A stretch of 42,063 nt of DNA from Brevundimonas sp. 357 (GCF_003938605.1 NZ_RHWX01000021.1:1-42063); one strand, 5' to 3'; positions 23,901 to 33,656 are shown, numbered from the stretch's first letter. Made by a program: numbers and translations. The notes: generated from the sequence alone by a model not told the origin.

Positions 23901-24596
23901 TCAAGCCGCGCTGGGCCGTTGGGCGGATGGCGTGTTCATCGCCGCAACCAAGGCGTCGGCCTTGGGGCAGCCGACATCGTCCGGGCCGAAGGTGACAGGC
24001 GTGTCCTCCCAGGCCTCATCGAGAGCCGTGAGATCATCGGGATCGGGATCGGGCTCGCTGAGCAGGGCGGCGACGGCCGCCGCATCCGCCGCGCCGGCCA
24101 GCGCGGCCAGGGCGCCGAACACCGAGCGATAGGAGCTGCCGCGCCTGTGCAGCCTCTCGCCGATCGCCTCCAGCACATGGGCCGCTTCACCCAGGAGGGA
24201 AGCCGCACGATCCGCAGGCAGAAGCGAGAGAAACTCCAGGAAGACCGGCAGGTGATCCGGCAGTTCCGACGTCGCCAGTTCCAGCCCTTCGCTGCGATAG
24301 AGCTCCAGCAATCCCGCCATCGCCTCGCCCCGGTCCCGGCTCTCGCCGTGAACATGCTCATAGAGGTTCAGGGACAGGGAGCGAGACCGATCGAACAGAT
24401 CAACGTACTGCTCCTGCAGACTGTAGATGTCCCCGCCTTTCAGATCCTCGACGAGACGGTTCAGGGCCTTCTGGATGCGGACCGGAACCCGGCCCTCGGC
24501 GCGGATCACGGCCGCCAGCTCATCGGCGGACGCCTGCAGTTCCGCGCCGGGATAGGTCAGCAGCCGCCCCAGCGCGCTATAGGTCGCGGACATCAT
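23901..24596 (-). CDS. narJ: Nitrate reductase assembly chaperone
   Basis: This 231-residue cytoplasmic chaperone belongs to the NarJ/TorD fold. Typical features are SALGRLLTYPG near the start, LQEQYVDLFDRSRSLSLNLYEHVHGESRDRG (the family's core) and DHLPVFLEFLS. It binds the NarG N-terminus and helps cofactor insertion. The start overlaps the narH stop (ATGATG); a second Met one codon later is equally possible. Confidence 0.95.
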   Translation of the reverse strand: MMSATYSALGRLLTYPGAELQASADELAAVIRAEGRVPVRIQKALNRLVEDLKGGDIYSLQEQYVDLFDRSRSLSLNLYEHVHGESRDRGEAMAGLLELYRSEGLELATSELPDHLPVFLEFLSLLPADRAASLLGEAAHVLEAIGERLHRRGSSYRSVFGALAALAGAADAAAVAALLSEPDPDPDDLTALDEAWEDTPVTFGPDDVGCPKADALVAAMNTPSAQRPSAA

Positions 24597-26116
24597 TCCA
24601 CCTCCATCGGATTGCGGGGACGTGTTTTCTTGACCCGGCCGAACAGGCCGTATTCCGTCGTCCCGCCGGAACAGCCGTTGCCGAAGGTGAAGCCGCAGGA
24701 GCCGCGCAGGTCGAAAGCGTCCTCGCCCGTCTCGCGATGATTGGTCGGGATGACGAAGCGATCCTCGTAATCGGCGATGGCCATGATGCGGTACATGTCG
24801 TCGATCTGGGCGGCGCTCAGCCCCACCCGTTCGGCCAGGGCGTGGTCGATCCGGCCGTCGACGGTCTTGCCGCGCATGAAGGCGCGCATCGCCAGCATGC
24901 GCTCCAGAGCGGTTACGACGGGTTCCTCGACGCCGGCGGTCAGCATGTTCGCCAAATACCGCACCGGAATCCTCAAGGATCTGACGTCAGGCATCTCCTG
25001 GTCGATTTCCAGCGCGCCGGCTGAAGCCGCTGACTGGATCGGGGACAGCGGCGGCACGTACCAGACCATGGGCAGCGTCCGGTATTCGGGGTGCAGCGGG
25101 AAGGCGACCTTCCAGTCCATCGCCATCTTCCAGACCGGACTGCGCTGCGCCGCCGCCAGCCAGGCGTCAGGAACGCCGTCGGCCCGTGCTTGGGCGATCA
25201 CCGCCGGGTCGTTCGGGTCCAGGAAGACATCGAGCTGAGCCTGGTAGAGGTCCTTCTCATCGACGCTGGCCGCCGCCTCGATACGGTCGGCGTCATACAG
25301 CATCACGCCCAGATAGCGGATGCGCCCCACGCAGGTCTCGGAACAGACCGTGGGCATGCCCGCCTCGATCCGGGGGTAGCAGAAGGTGCACTTCTCCGAC
25401 TTTCCGGATTCCCAGTTGTAATAGATCTTCTTGTAGGGGCAGGCCGAGACGCACATGCGCCAGCCGCGGCACTTCTCCTGATCGATCAGGACGACCCCGT
25501 CCTCCTCACGCTTGTAGATGGCGCCCGAGGGACAGGCGGCCACGCAGGTGGGGTTCAGACAGTGCTCGCACAGCCGGGGCAGATACATCATGAAGGTGTT
25601 TTCGAAGGCTCCGTAGATCTCCTTCTCAACGCCCGCGAAGTTGTAGTCCTTGGACCGCTTGGAGAACTCGCCGCCCAGTATTTCTTCCCAGTTCGGTCCC
25701 CACTCGATCTTCTCCATCCGCTCGCCGGAAATCTTCGAACGCGGGCGCGCCGTGGGGAAGTGCTTCATCTCAGGAGCTTCCTGAAGATGGGCGTAGTCCA
25801 TGTCGAACGGTTCGTAGTAGTCGTCGATCTCGGGCAGGTCTGGGTTGGCGAAGATGTTGGCCAGGATCCGCCACTTGGGGCCCATGCGGGGGCGGATGCG
25901 ACCGTTGCGGGCGCGCTCCCATCCCCCGTTCCAGCGGCCCTGGTTCTCCCAGTCCTTAGGATAGCCGACGCCGGGCTTGGTCTCGACGTTATTGAACCAG
26001 GCGTATTCGACACCGTCGCGGCTGGTCCAGACGTTCTTGCAGGTCACCGAACAGGTGTGACACCCGATACATTTGTCGAGGTTCAGCACCATGCCGATCT
26101 GGGCGCGGACCTTCAT
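24593..26116 (-). CDS. narH: Respiratory nitrate reductase beta subunit
   Basis: This 507-residue iron-sulfur subunit relays electrons from NarI to NarG. Four cluster motifs are seen: CIGCHTCSVTCKN near the N-terminus, CEHCLNPTCVAACPSG, CRGWRMCVSACPYKK (Trp in place of a Cys, as in E. coli NarH, giving the [3Fe-4S] centre) and CTFCYPRIEAGMPTVC...C. Length is as expected (E. coli 512). The ATG shares its A with the narG stop (TGATG). Confidence 0.97.
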   Translation of the reverse strand: MKVRAQIGMVLNLDKCIGCHTCSVTCKNVWTSRDGVEYAWFNNVETKPGVGYPKDWENQGRWNGGWERARNGRIRPRMGPKWRILANIFANPDLPEIDDYYEPFDMDYAHLQEAPEMKHFPTARPRSKISGERMEKIEWGPNWEEILGGEFSKRSKDYNFAGVEKEIYGAFENTFMMYLPRLCEHCLNPTCVAACPSGAIYKREEDGVVLIDQEKCRGWRMCVSACPYKKIYYNWESGKSEKCTFCYPRIEAGMPTVCSETCVGRIRYLGVMLYDADRIEAAASVDEKDLYQAQLDVFLDPNDPAVIAQARADGVPDAWLAAAQRSPVWKMAMDWKVAFPLHPEYRTLPMVWYVPPLSPIQSAASAGALEIDQEMPDVRSLRIPVRYLANMLTAGVEEPVVTALERMLAMRAFMRGKTVDGRIDHALAERVGLSAAQIDDMYRIMAIADYEDRFVIPTNHRETGEDAFDLRGSCGFTFGNGCSGGTTEYGLFGRVKKTRPRNPMEVE

Positions 26117-29100
26117 CAGACGTTCTCCTTGTCCGAACGGGGCTCTTCGAGCCAGTCCACCGTTCTCATCTTGCGCAGGACGACGAACTCATCGCGGTTC
26201 GAACCGACCGTGCCGTAATAGTTGAAGCCATAGGCAAGCTGGGCGTATCCGCCGATCATGTGCGTCGGCTTGGGCACGATCCGCGTCACAGAATTGTGGA
26301 TGCCCCCGCGCCGGCCCGTGATCTCAGACCCCGGCGTGTTCACGATCTTTTCCTGAGCGTGATACATGAAGGTCGTGCCTTCACGGATGCGCTGAGACAC
26401 CACCGCCCGCGCCGAGATGGCGCCGTTGGCGTTGAACAGCTCGACCCAGTCATTGTCGACGATTCCCGCCTTTTGAGCGTCGATCTCCGAGATCCAGATC
26501 ACCGGCCCGCCGCGGTTCAGCGTCAGCATCAGCAGGTTGTCGGAATAGGTCGAGTGGATGCCCCATTTCTGGTGCGGCGTAATGAAGTTCAGCACGACCT
26601 CATTCTCGCCGTTGGGCTTCATGCCCTTGACCCAAGTGGTCTTCAGGTCCAGCGGCGGACGATAGACGCACAGGGCCTCGCCAAAGGCGCGCATCCAGGG
26701 GTGGTCCTGATACAGCTGCTGACGCCCCGACAGAGTTCGCCACGGCACGCGCTCGTGCACATTGGTGTAGTTGGCGGTGTAGCAGACGTGTTCGGACTCC
26801 AGCCCTGACCAGATGGGCGAAGAGATGATCTTGCGCGGCTGGGCCACGATGTCGTGGAAGCGGATCTTCTCATCTTCCTTGGGCAGAGCCAGGTGGGTGT
26901 GGTCGCGGCCCGTGAAGCGCGAGAGCGCCGCCCACGACTTCACCGCCACCTCGCCGTTGGTTTCGGGCGCCATCATCAGCACCGCCTCGGCCGCCTCGAT
27001 AGCGGTCTCCATGCGGGCCAGGCCATGCGACACCCCCTCTTCCCGCACCTCGCCGTTCAGGGCCTTGAGCGCCGCCACCTCATGATCGGTGTTCCACTTC
27101 AGCCCCTTGCCGCCGTTGCCGACCGTATTCATCAGCGGCCCGACCGAGGTGAACTGCTTGTAGAGGTTGGGGTAGTCCCTCTCGACCACGGTCATGACGG
27201 GCATGGTCCGGCCGGGCACGGGCTCACATTCGCCCTTCCACCAGTCCTTGACCTCGAAGGCCTGGGCCAGCTCGCCGGGGCTGTCGTGCTGGATCGGGGT
27301 GAGGACCAGATCCTTCTCGACGCCGAGCACCTCAGGGCAGACCTCGGAGAAGGTCTTGGCCAGGCCTCGGAAAATGTCCCAGTCGGACCGCGCCTCCCAG
27401 GCCGGGTCCACCGCCGCCGTCAGGGGGTGGATGAAGGGGTGCATGTCCGAGGTGTTGAGATCGTGCTTCTCGTACCAGGTAGCGGTCGGCAGGACGATGT
27501 CGGAATAGACGGCGGTGGTGGACATGCGGAAGTCCAGCGTCACCAGCAGATCCAGCTTGCCTTCCGTCGTGGCGTCGCGCCAGCGCACATCCTGCGGCTT
27601 GACCTTGCCGTCCTCGCCCAGGTCCTTGCCCTGGACCCCGTGGTCGGCGCCCAGCAGGTGCTTGAGGAAGTACTCGTGGCCCTTGCCTGACGATCCCAGC
27701 AGGTTGGAGCGCCAGATGAACATGTTGCGCGGCCAGTTGGCCGGATCCTCAGGGTCCATGCAGGACATCTCAAGCGAGCGGTCCTTGAGCGTCCGAACCG
27801 CATAGGCGACCGGATCGACGCCCTCGCTTTCGGCTGCGCGGACCACATCCAGAGAATTGGTCTTCAAGGCCGGCGTAGATGGCAGCCAGCCCATGCGCTC
27901 AGCGCGCACGTTGAAGTCGATCAACGAACCGGACCAGTCGCCGGCCGGCGCGGTGGGCGACAGAATCTCCTGCGGCGACACCGTCTCATAGCGGTACTGG
28001 CCGGTGTGGGCGTAGAAGAAGGAGGTCGCGTTCTGCTGGCGCGGCGGCCGGATCCAGTCGAGGGCGAAGGCGACCGGCGCCCAGCCGCTCTGCGGACGCA
28101 GCTTCTCCTGGCCGACGTAGTGGGCCCAGCCCCCGCCCGACTGACCGACGCAGCCGCACATCACCAGCATGTTGATGACGGCGCGATAGTTCATGTCCAT
28201 GTGGAACCAGTGGTTCATGGCCGCGCCGATGATCACCATGGACTTGCCGTTGGTCTTTTCGGCGTTGCCGGCGAAGCCTCTCGCCACGGCCAGGATCTGG
28301 TCGCGCGGCACAGAGGTCATCTGTTCCGCCCAGGCTGGGGAATACGGTTCCGGATCATCATGGTCGCGCGGCATGTGCTCGCCGCCGAAGCCCTGATCGA
28401 CGCCGTAGTTGGCGAGGAACAGGTCATAGACGCTGGCCACCAGCGTCTCCCCCTCCTTCAGCGCCATCTTCCGCACCGGGACGTTGCGGGTCAGGACGTC
28501 GGGGTGATCGCTCGAGGCGAAGCCGTTGGAGGCGGTGTTGGCGAAATAGGGGAAGCGTACGCCCACCACCTCATCATGAACCCCTTTCAGCCCCAGGCGC
28601 AGGCGCGTCTCACGCCCCTCGGCCTCGCGCTCCTCCAGATTCCAGCGCCCATCCTCTCCCCAACGGAAGCCGATGGAGCCGTTCGGCGCGACCACGTCTC
28701 CGCTGATCTCGTCGAGAGCCACCGTCTTCCAGTCGGGGTTGTTGGCCTGGCCCAGATCGTCGACGAAGTCGGAGGCTCGCAGCATGCGCTCGGCCACATA
28801 GCCGCCGTCCTGCGGGACCAGCCGCACCAGCATGGGCAGGTCCGAATACTGACGGACATAATCCTTGAAGTAGGAGGTCTCGCGCTCGACATAGAACTCC
28901 TTGAGGATGACATGGCCGAACGCCATGCCCAGGGCCGCGTCCGTCCCCTGCTTCACCGCCAGCCACAGGTCGGCGAATTTGGACGCCTCGGAATAATCGG
29001 GGCAGATGACCACCGACTTGGCGCCGCGATAGCGGGCCTCGGTGTAGAAGTGGGCGTCGGGCGTGCGGGTCTGCGGAACGTTGGAGCCCCACAGCAGCAT

Positions 29101-29844
29101 GAAGCTGGAGTTGTACCAGTCCGCCGATTCCGGCACGTCAGTCTGCTCGCCCCAGGTCTGGGGCGAGGCTGGCGGCAGGTCGCAATACCAGTCGTAGAAG
29201 GAGCCGCAGACTCCGCCCAGAAGCTGCAGATAGCGCGCGCCGGCGGCGTAGGAGAGCATGGACATGGCCGGGATGGGCGAGAAGCCGAACACGCGGTCAG
29301 GGCCCCAGGCCTTGACGGTGTGGGCGTTGGCCGCCGCGATCAGCTCGTTGACCTCGTCCCAGGTCGCGCGGACGAAGCCGCCGGCGCCGCGCATCTTCAC
29401 ATAGTCGGCGCGCTTGGCCGGATCGTTTTGGATCGAGGCCCAGGCGGCCACCGGCGCCAGGGTGCGGCGCGCCTCACGCCATTGGCGCAGCAGGCGACCA
29501 CGGACCAGCGGATATTTCACGCGGTTGGCTGAATACAGATACCAGCTGTAGCTAGCGCCCCGCGCGCAGCCCCGCGGCTCATGGTTGGGCAGGCCGGCGC
29601 GGGTGCGGGGATAATCGGTTTGTTGAGTCTCCCATGTGACGATGCCGCTCTTGACGTGAATCTTCCACGAACAGGAGCCCGTACAGTTCACGCCATGGGT
29701 CGACCGCACGATCTTGTCGTGACGCCAGCGGTTCCGATAGGATTCCTCCCACTTGCGGTCGTCATCGGTCATGACGCCGTGCCGACCTGAGAAGAGCTCA
29801 GTCTTTCTCTTGAAGAAAGCGAGACGATCGAGGGTATGGCTCAT
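26116..29844 (-). CDS. narG: Respiratory nitrate reductase catalytic alpha subunit
   Basis: This 1242-residue bis-MGD molybdoenzyme reduces nitrate to nitrite on the cytoplasmic face. The FS0 [4Fe-4S] ligands are H50, C54 and C58 in HGVNCTGSCSW, with the fourth Cys in PRGCARGASYS. The segment TDVPESADWYNSSFMLLWGSN contains the Asp that coordinates Mo in E. coli NarG. The start MSHTLDRLAFF and the length (E. coli 1247) are normal. It begins two bases after narK2 ends. Antisense frames longer than 500 codons run opposite but are compositional shadows. Confidence 0.98.
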   Translation of the reverse strand: MSHTLDRLAFFKRKTELFSGRHGVMTDDDRKWEESYRNRWRHDKIVRSTHGVNCTGSCSWKIHVKSGIVTWETQQTDYPRTRAGLPNHEPRGCARGASYSWYLYSANRVKYPLVRGRLLRQWREARRTLAPVAAWASIQNDPAKRADYVKMRGAGGFVRATWDEVNELIAAANAHTVKAWGPDRVFGFSPIPAMSMLSYAAGARYLQLLGGVCGSFYDWYCDLPPASPQTWGEQTDVPESADWYNSSFMLLWGSNVPQTRTPDAHFYTEARYRGAKSVVICPDYSEASKFADLWLAVKQGTDAALGMAFGHVILKEFYVERETSYFKDYVRQYSDLPMLVRLVPQDGGYVAERMLRASDFVDDLGQANNPDWKTVALDEISGDVVAPNGSIGFRWGEDGRWNLEEREAEGRETRLRLGLKGVHDEVVGVRFPYFANTASNGFASSDHPDVLTRNVPVRKMALKEGETLVASVYDLFLANYGVDQGFGGEHMPRDHDDPEPYSPAWAEQMTSVPRDQILAVARGFAGNAEKTNGKSMVIIGAAMNHWFHMDMNYRAVINMLVMCGCVGQSGGGWAHYVGQEKLRPQSGWAPVAFALDWIRPPRQQNATSFFYAHTGQYRYETVSPQEILSPTAPAGDWSGSLIDFNVRAERMGWLPSTPALKTNSLDVVRAAESEGVDPVAYAVRTLKDRSLEMSCMDPEDPANWPRNMFIWRSNLLGSSGKGHEYFLKHLLGADHGVQGKDLGEDGKVKPQDVRWRDATTEGKLDLLVTLDFRMSTTAVYSDIVLPTATWYEKHDLNTSDMHPFIHPLTAAVDPAWEARSDWDIFRGLAKTFSEVCPEVLGVEKDLVLTPIQHDSPGELAQAFEVKDWWKGECEPVPGRTMPVMTVVERDYPNLYKQFTSVGPLMNTVGNGGKGLKWNTDHEVAALKALNGEVREEGVSHGLARMETAIEAAEAVLMMAPETNGEVAVKSWAALSRFTGRDHTHLALPKEDEKIRFHDIVAQPRKIISSPIWSGLESEHVCYTANYTNVHERVPWRTLSGRQQLYQDHPWMRAFGEALCVYRPPLDLKTTWVKGMKPNGENEVVLNFITPHQKWGIHSTYSDNLLMLTLNRGGPVIWISEIDAQKAGIVDNDWVELFNANGAISARAVVSQRIREGTTFMYHAQEKIVNTPGSEITGRRGGIHNSVTRIVPKPTHMIGGYAQLAYGFNYYGTVGSNRDEFVVLRKMRTVDWLEEPRSDKENV

Positions 29845-29846
29845 GC

Positions 29847-31244
29847 TCAGGCCACCTTCTTTTCAAGATTGTTCAGGATCGACCTCGGCCTCGCATAGAA
29901 GGCCCAGTTCACGACCAGGCAGGTCGCGTAGAAGGTCATGAAGATATAGAGCGCCACCGTGGGCCCGCCGAAGACGCCCATGGAGGTGGCGAAACCCAGC
30001 GGAATGAAGAATCCGCCATAGGCGCCGATGGCCGAGGCGAAGCCGATGATGGCGGCGGATTCCAGCTCAGCGGCCTTCAAACGCTCACTGGCGGCGGCGG
30101 TCGGCATCAGACGCGCCATCTCAAGCCGCATGAGGCCTGGGATCATCTGGAAGGTCGAGGCGTTGCCCACCCCCGTCCAGAAGAAGAGCCACAGGAAGCT
30201 GGCGAAGAAGGCGGGGAAGCTAGGCGCGCCGCCCCAGGTTCCAAGGCTGTGCAGTAAGCCGATGACCCCCAAGATCAGCGACAGGAAAACCCACTGCGTC
30301 ACGTGCTGGCCGCCCCAGCGATCCGAGATCCAGCCGGTCAGGGCGCGGGACGCGGCGCCGACCAGCGGCCCCAGGAAGGCGATCTGCAGGATGTTCACAT
30401 CGGGAAACAGGGTCTTGCCCAGCAGAGGGAAGGCCGCCGAAAAGCCGATGAAGGAGCCGAAGGTGCCGATGTAGAGGTAGCACATCAACCAGTTGTGCTT
30501 GCGCTTGAACACCACCGACTGTTCGCGAAAGGAGGCGCGCGCAGAGGCCACGTCGTTCATGCCGAACCAGGCCAGGGCCGCGCCGATCACGATCAGGGGC
30601 GCCCACATCAGCGGCGCGTGCTGCAGCCAGATCCGGTGCTCCACGCCATTCTCGACGAAGACCTGGGGCGGGCCGCCGAGCGGACCGAAAAAGGCCACGC
30701 CGACCACGATAGGCGCCAGCAACTGCAGAGCGCTGACCCCGAGGTTTCCGAGCCCCGCGTTCAGCGCCAGGGCGTTGCCCTTTTCCGCCTTGGGGAAGAA
30801 GAAGGCGATGTTGGACATGGACGAGGCGAAAACCGCCCCGCCCAGGCCGCACGACAACGACAGAGCCACGAAGACCCAATAAGGCGTTTCGACGTGCTGC
30901 ACCGCCACGCCCATTCCCACCACGGGGACGAGCAAGCTCAAGGTCGTCAGAGTGGTCCACAGCCGCCCGCCGAAAATCGGCACCATGAAGCTGTAGAAGA
31001 TGCGCAGGGTAGCTCCCGACAGGGCTGGCAAGGCGGTCAGCCAGAAACGTTGCTCGGTCGAGAACTCGAACCCGGCCTGGGGCAGCCTTGTCACGGCAGT
31101 GGACCAGAGCATCCAGACGGCGAAGCCGATCAGGAGGTTGGGAATCGAGATCCAGAGGTTGCGCCGGGCGATGCGCTTGCCCTTTTCGGCCCAGAAAGCC
31201 GGATCTTCCGGGCGCCAGTCGGTCAGAACATGTCGTCGGGACAT
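29847..31244 (-). CDS. narK2: Nitrate/nitrite antiporter NarK2-type
   Basis: This 465-residue MFS transporter has about 12 membrane segments. The N-terminal extension DWRPEDPAFWAEKGKRIARRNLW and the motifs SGATLRIFYSF and NAGLGNLGVS belong to the E. coli NarK/NarU (NarK2) type, which exchanges nitrate for nitrite. Conserved substrate-binding Arg in TLRIFYS and in SRALTGWISDRWGG can be seen. Twelve bases after narK1 and two before narG. Confidence 0.93.
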   Translation of the reverse strand: MSRRHVLTDWRPEDPAFWAEKGKRIARRNLWISIPNLLIGFAVWMLWSTAVTRLPQAGFEFSTEQRFWLTALPALSGATLRIFYSFMVPIFGGRLWTTLTTLSLLVPVVGMGVAVQHVETPYWVFVALSLSCGLGGAVFASSMSNIAFFFPKAEKGNALALNAGLGNLGVSALQLLAPIVVGVAFFGPLGGPPQVFVENGVEHRIWLQHAPLMWAPLIVIGAALAWFGMNDVASARASFREQSVVFKRKHNWLMCYLYIGTFGSFIGFSAAFPLLGKTLFPDVNILQIAFLGPLVGAASRALTGWISDRWGGQHVTQWVFLSLILGVIGLLHSLGTWGGAPSFPAFFASFLWLFFWTGVGNASTFQMIPGLMRLEMARLMPTAAASERLKAAELESAAIIGFASAIGAYGGFFIPLGFATSMGVFGGPTVALYIFMTFYATCLVVNWAFYARPRSILNNLEKKVA

Positions 31245-31256
31245 GAGGGAATGCTC

Positions 31257-32594
31257 CTATCGCGCCGAGCGGCCATCGAGGCCGTCCAGCTCGGGGAAAG
31301 CCGGCAAGCCGGCCAGCTGAGGATTGTGGGCGTGTTCCATTCGCCGCACCGCCAGATGCATCCAGGCCAGGGCTACGGCGACGAGCAGGAAGAGCAGCAT
31401 GAAGCAGCTTGAGCCGATGGCGGTCCAATCGTTCAGGGCGCCGAAGGCGATCGGCAGGACGAAGCCGCCCAGGCCGCCGATCATCCCCACCAGGCCGCCG
31501 ACCGAACCGATGTGGTCTGGATAGTAGACGGGGATGTGCTTGTAGACCGCAGCCTTGCCGAGGCTCATGGCGAAGCCCAACAGGAAGACCAGGGCGATGA
31601 AGCCTGGAAGGCTCAGCGCCAGGCTGAAACGGATCGGCCCGTTCAGGCCAGCCACCTCATACTGGGTCGGCGGGTAGGACAGGATGAAGGTGCAGACCAC
31701 GCTGATGACGAAGGTCAGATACATGACCTTGCGGGCGCCCACGCGATCCGACAGCCATCCGCCGAAGATTCGGAATAGCGATCCTGGGATCGAATAGGCC
31801 GCCGCGACCATGCCGGCGGTCTTGATATCCAGACCGTAGGCGCCGGTCAGATAGCGCGGCAGCCACAAGGCCAGGGCGACGAAGCCGCCAAAAACGAAGA
31901 AGTAATAGAGTGAGAAGCGCCAGACTCTCGGGCTCTTGAGCGGCGAAAGCTGCAGCCAGGTCGCTGGCGCCTTCTCTCCCGAAGCGCGACGGGCAACCGT
32001 AACAGGGTCGTCGCGAGTCAGAAGAAATACGATCAGGCTGATGATCAGCAGGGCAGCAGCCCAAATCTGGGCCACGGCCTGCCAACCGAAAGCCACCATG
32101 ACGAAGGGCGCGGCGAACTTGGTGACGGCCGAGCCTACATTGCCCGCCCCGAACACGCCCAGGGCCATGCCCTGGCGCGACGGTCCGAAGAATTTCGAGA
32201 CATAGGTCACGCCGACCGAGAAGGCGCCCCCCGCGAGGCCCAGCGCCAAGGCCGCAGCCAGGAACTGCGGATAGGTGCTCGCCTGAGCCAGGAGAAAGGT
32301 CGCCCCCGCCGCCAGGACGCCGACGATCAGATTGACCTTGCGCCCGCCGAACTGCTCGGCCCAAACCCCCAGCAGAACCCGGCTCAGGGATCCGGTCAGG
32401 ATCGGCGCGCCGACCAGCAGGCCGAACTGGGTCTCGGACAGGCCCAGGTCCGCCTTTATCTGGATGCCGATGATGGAAAAGATCGTCCAGACAGCGAAAC
32501 AGGTAGTGAATCCCAGGGTGCTAAGCCACAGAGTGCGCCATGCTCCGGGCGCCTCGCCCCCGGCCGACTTCGTCATTTGCACTGGTCGAGCCAT
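31257..32594 (-). CDS. narK1: Nitrate transporter NarK1-type
   Basis: This 445-residue MFS protein has about 12 membrane segments and the NarK1/NasA-type motifs GLLVGAPILTGSLSRVLLGVWAEQFGGRKVN and GVFGAGNVGSAVTKFAAP. It should bring nitrate in with protons, priming the NarK2 antiporter; narK1-narK2 pairs (sometimes fused) are known in denitrifiers. The frame extends to 32732, but the FNR box at 32662 would then be inside the coding region. The ATG at 32594 (MARPVQMTKS, with GAGGG before it) is preferred. First gene of the nar operon. Confidence 0.9.
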   Translation of the reverse strand: MARPVQMTKSAGGEAPGAWRTLWLSTLGFTTCFAVWTIFSIIGIQIKADLGLSETQFGLLVGAPILTGSLSRVLLGVWAEQFGGRKVNLIVGVLAAGATFLLAQASTYPQFLAAALALGLAGGAFSVGVTYVSKFFGPSRQGMALGVFGAGNVGSAVTKFAAPFVMVAFGWQAVAQIWAAALLIISLIVFLLTRDDPVTVARRASGEKAPATWLQLSPLKSPRVWRFSLYYFFVFGGFVALALWLPRYLTGAYGLDIKTAGMVAAAYSIPGSLFRIFGGWLSDRVGARKVMYLTFVISVVCTFILSYPPTQYEVAGLNGPIRFSLALSLPGFIALVFLLGFAMSLGKAAVYKHIPVYYPDHIGSVGGLVGMIGGLGGFVLPIAFGALNDWTAIGSSCFMLLFLLVAVALAWMHLAVRRMEHAHNPQLAGLPAFPELDGLDGRSAR

Positions 32595-32661
32595 CACGCC
32601 CTCTGCGAAACCGGAGCAGGACTCCGTGCAGGTGATGTGCGCCAGGAGCGGCGGCCTCGAC

Positions 32662-32675
32662 TTGCTTTTGATCAA
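32662..32675 (-). promoter_or_regulatory. FNR/FixK box for the nar operon
   Basis: TTGCTTTTGATCAA matches TTGAT-N4-ATCAA in 9 of 10 defined bases. The centre is 74.5 bases from the narK1 ATG, giving a start near 32627 at -41.5 spacing. The same 14 bases, within a shared 16-base block (CTTGCTTTTGATCAAG), occur in the opposite orientation before moaA at 34755-34768. Confidence 0.75.
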
Positions 32676-32783
32676 GTCGGACCTAGACGCGTGTCGATTC
32701 AGCGCAAAAAACCACATCGGCGTCGTGGGCAATCGCGACTGACAATCATTACGCGCAATGCACGCGCCTAGGCGACGCCGCGT

Positions 32784-32797
32784 TTGATTCTGATCAA
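32784..32797 (+). promoter_or_regulatory. Perfect FNR/FixK box for the NnrR-like gene
   Basis: TTGATTCTGATCAA is a perfect TTGAT-N4-ATCAA site. Its centre (32790.5) is exactly 41.5 bases before the ATG at 32832, so a class II start would fall on the start codon (leaderless). It could also contribute to the divergent narK1 promoter, 190 bases away. Confidence 0.85.
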
Positions 32798-32831
32798 TCC
32801 GACCCGGCGTGCGTCATGGTCTTCTTGCGCC

Positions 32832-33656
32832 ATGCCTATCCGTCCGGCCGACCTAGACCGTATTCGCGCACTGCCCCTGTTTATGGGAGCGTCGCCCGCC
32901 GTCTTTAGAGACGCCACGGCGGGCGCCTTTCTGCAGCGCTTCCCGGCCGGAACCACACTCCTCATGGAAGGCGACCCCGTCGACTTTCTCTATGTCCTGC
33001 TCAGCGGTTCAGTAGAACTGCAGGGCAGTTGGAAGGAGAAGGAATCAACCCTGGCCGTGCTGCGGCCTGTTTCGACCTTCATCCTCGCGGCCGTCATGCT
33101 TGAGGCCCAGGCCCTGATGTCGGCGCGGACTCTGGAACCTTCCCAGATCCTGATGCTGTCGGGAGAAGCTTTGAGGCGCACCGCGCGCCAAGACGCCGAT
33201 TTCGGTTTCGCAGTCATTCAGGAACTTGCCGGCTGCTATCGCGGCGTGGTCCGCACGGTGAAGGCCCAGAAGCTGCGCGGCGGGGTTGAACGGCTCGCCA
33301 ACTATCTTCTGGCTCAGTGCGCGCGCCAGCAGAATGAGGCGCGGATCATCCTTCCTCACGAAAAGCGCGTGCTCGCCTCTCTATTGGGGATGACGCCCGA
33401 AAATCTCTCACGCGCCTTCGCACAACTGTCCGATTACGGCGTGCACGTCCGGGGCGCCCAGATCTCCTTTGAACGTCCGCGGGCGCTGAAACGCCTTGCG
33501 CGCCCGTCAGCCCTTATCGACAATCATGCGCCTGCCGCCTTGCATCCTGCTGGCAAGGCGGCGTCCGAAACCTGGTCGACCGACACTGAAGAAGAAGGAG
33601 GCGGCGCTCAGCCGCCGAAGGCGGCCAGGTTCGGCGTATCGCCGAAATTTCCCTGA
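32832..33656 (+). CDS. Crp/Fnr-family regulator, NnrR/DNR type
   Basis: This 274-residue regulator has an N-terminal sensor barrel (FPAGTTLLMEGDPVDFLYVLLSGSVELQGSW) and a C-terminal helix-turn-helix whose recognition helix, LLGMTPENLSRAFAQL, is of the P-E-x-LSR type found in NnrR/DNR nitric-oxide regulators. There is no N-terminal Cys cluster. The frame opens at a TTG at 32784 inside the FNR box, so the ATG at 32832 is chosen. There is no Shine-Dalgarno; a leaderless message is likely. A low-complexity tail of about 45 residues follows the HTH domain and overlaps moaA's 3' end by 49 bases on the other strand. It probably controls the NO-related genes (nnrS, hemerythrins); targets are inference. 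Confidence 0.85.
   Translation: MPIRPADLDRIRALPLFMGASPAVFRDATAGAFLQRFPAGTTLLMEGDPVDFLYVLLSGSVELQGSWKEKESTLAVLRPVSTFILAAVMLEAQALMSARTLEPSQILMLSGEALRRTARQDADFGFAVIQELAGCYRGVVRTVKAQKLRGGVERLANYLLAQCARQQNEARIILPHEKRVLASLLGMTPENLSRAFAQLSDYGVHVRGAQISFERPRALKRLARPSALIDNHAPAALHPAGKAASETWSTDTEEEGGGAQPPKAARFGVSPKFP

Noticed and set aside
28006..29532. 508-codon plus-strand open frame opposite narG
   Set aside because: The composition (long runs of Gly, Val, His and Asp without motifs) is typical of antisense frames, and narG covers the region with full conservation.
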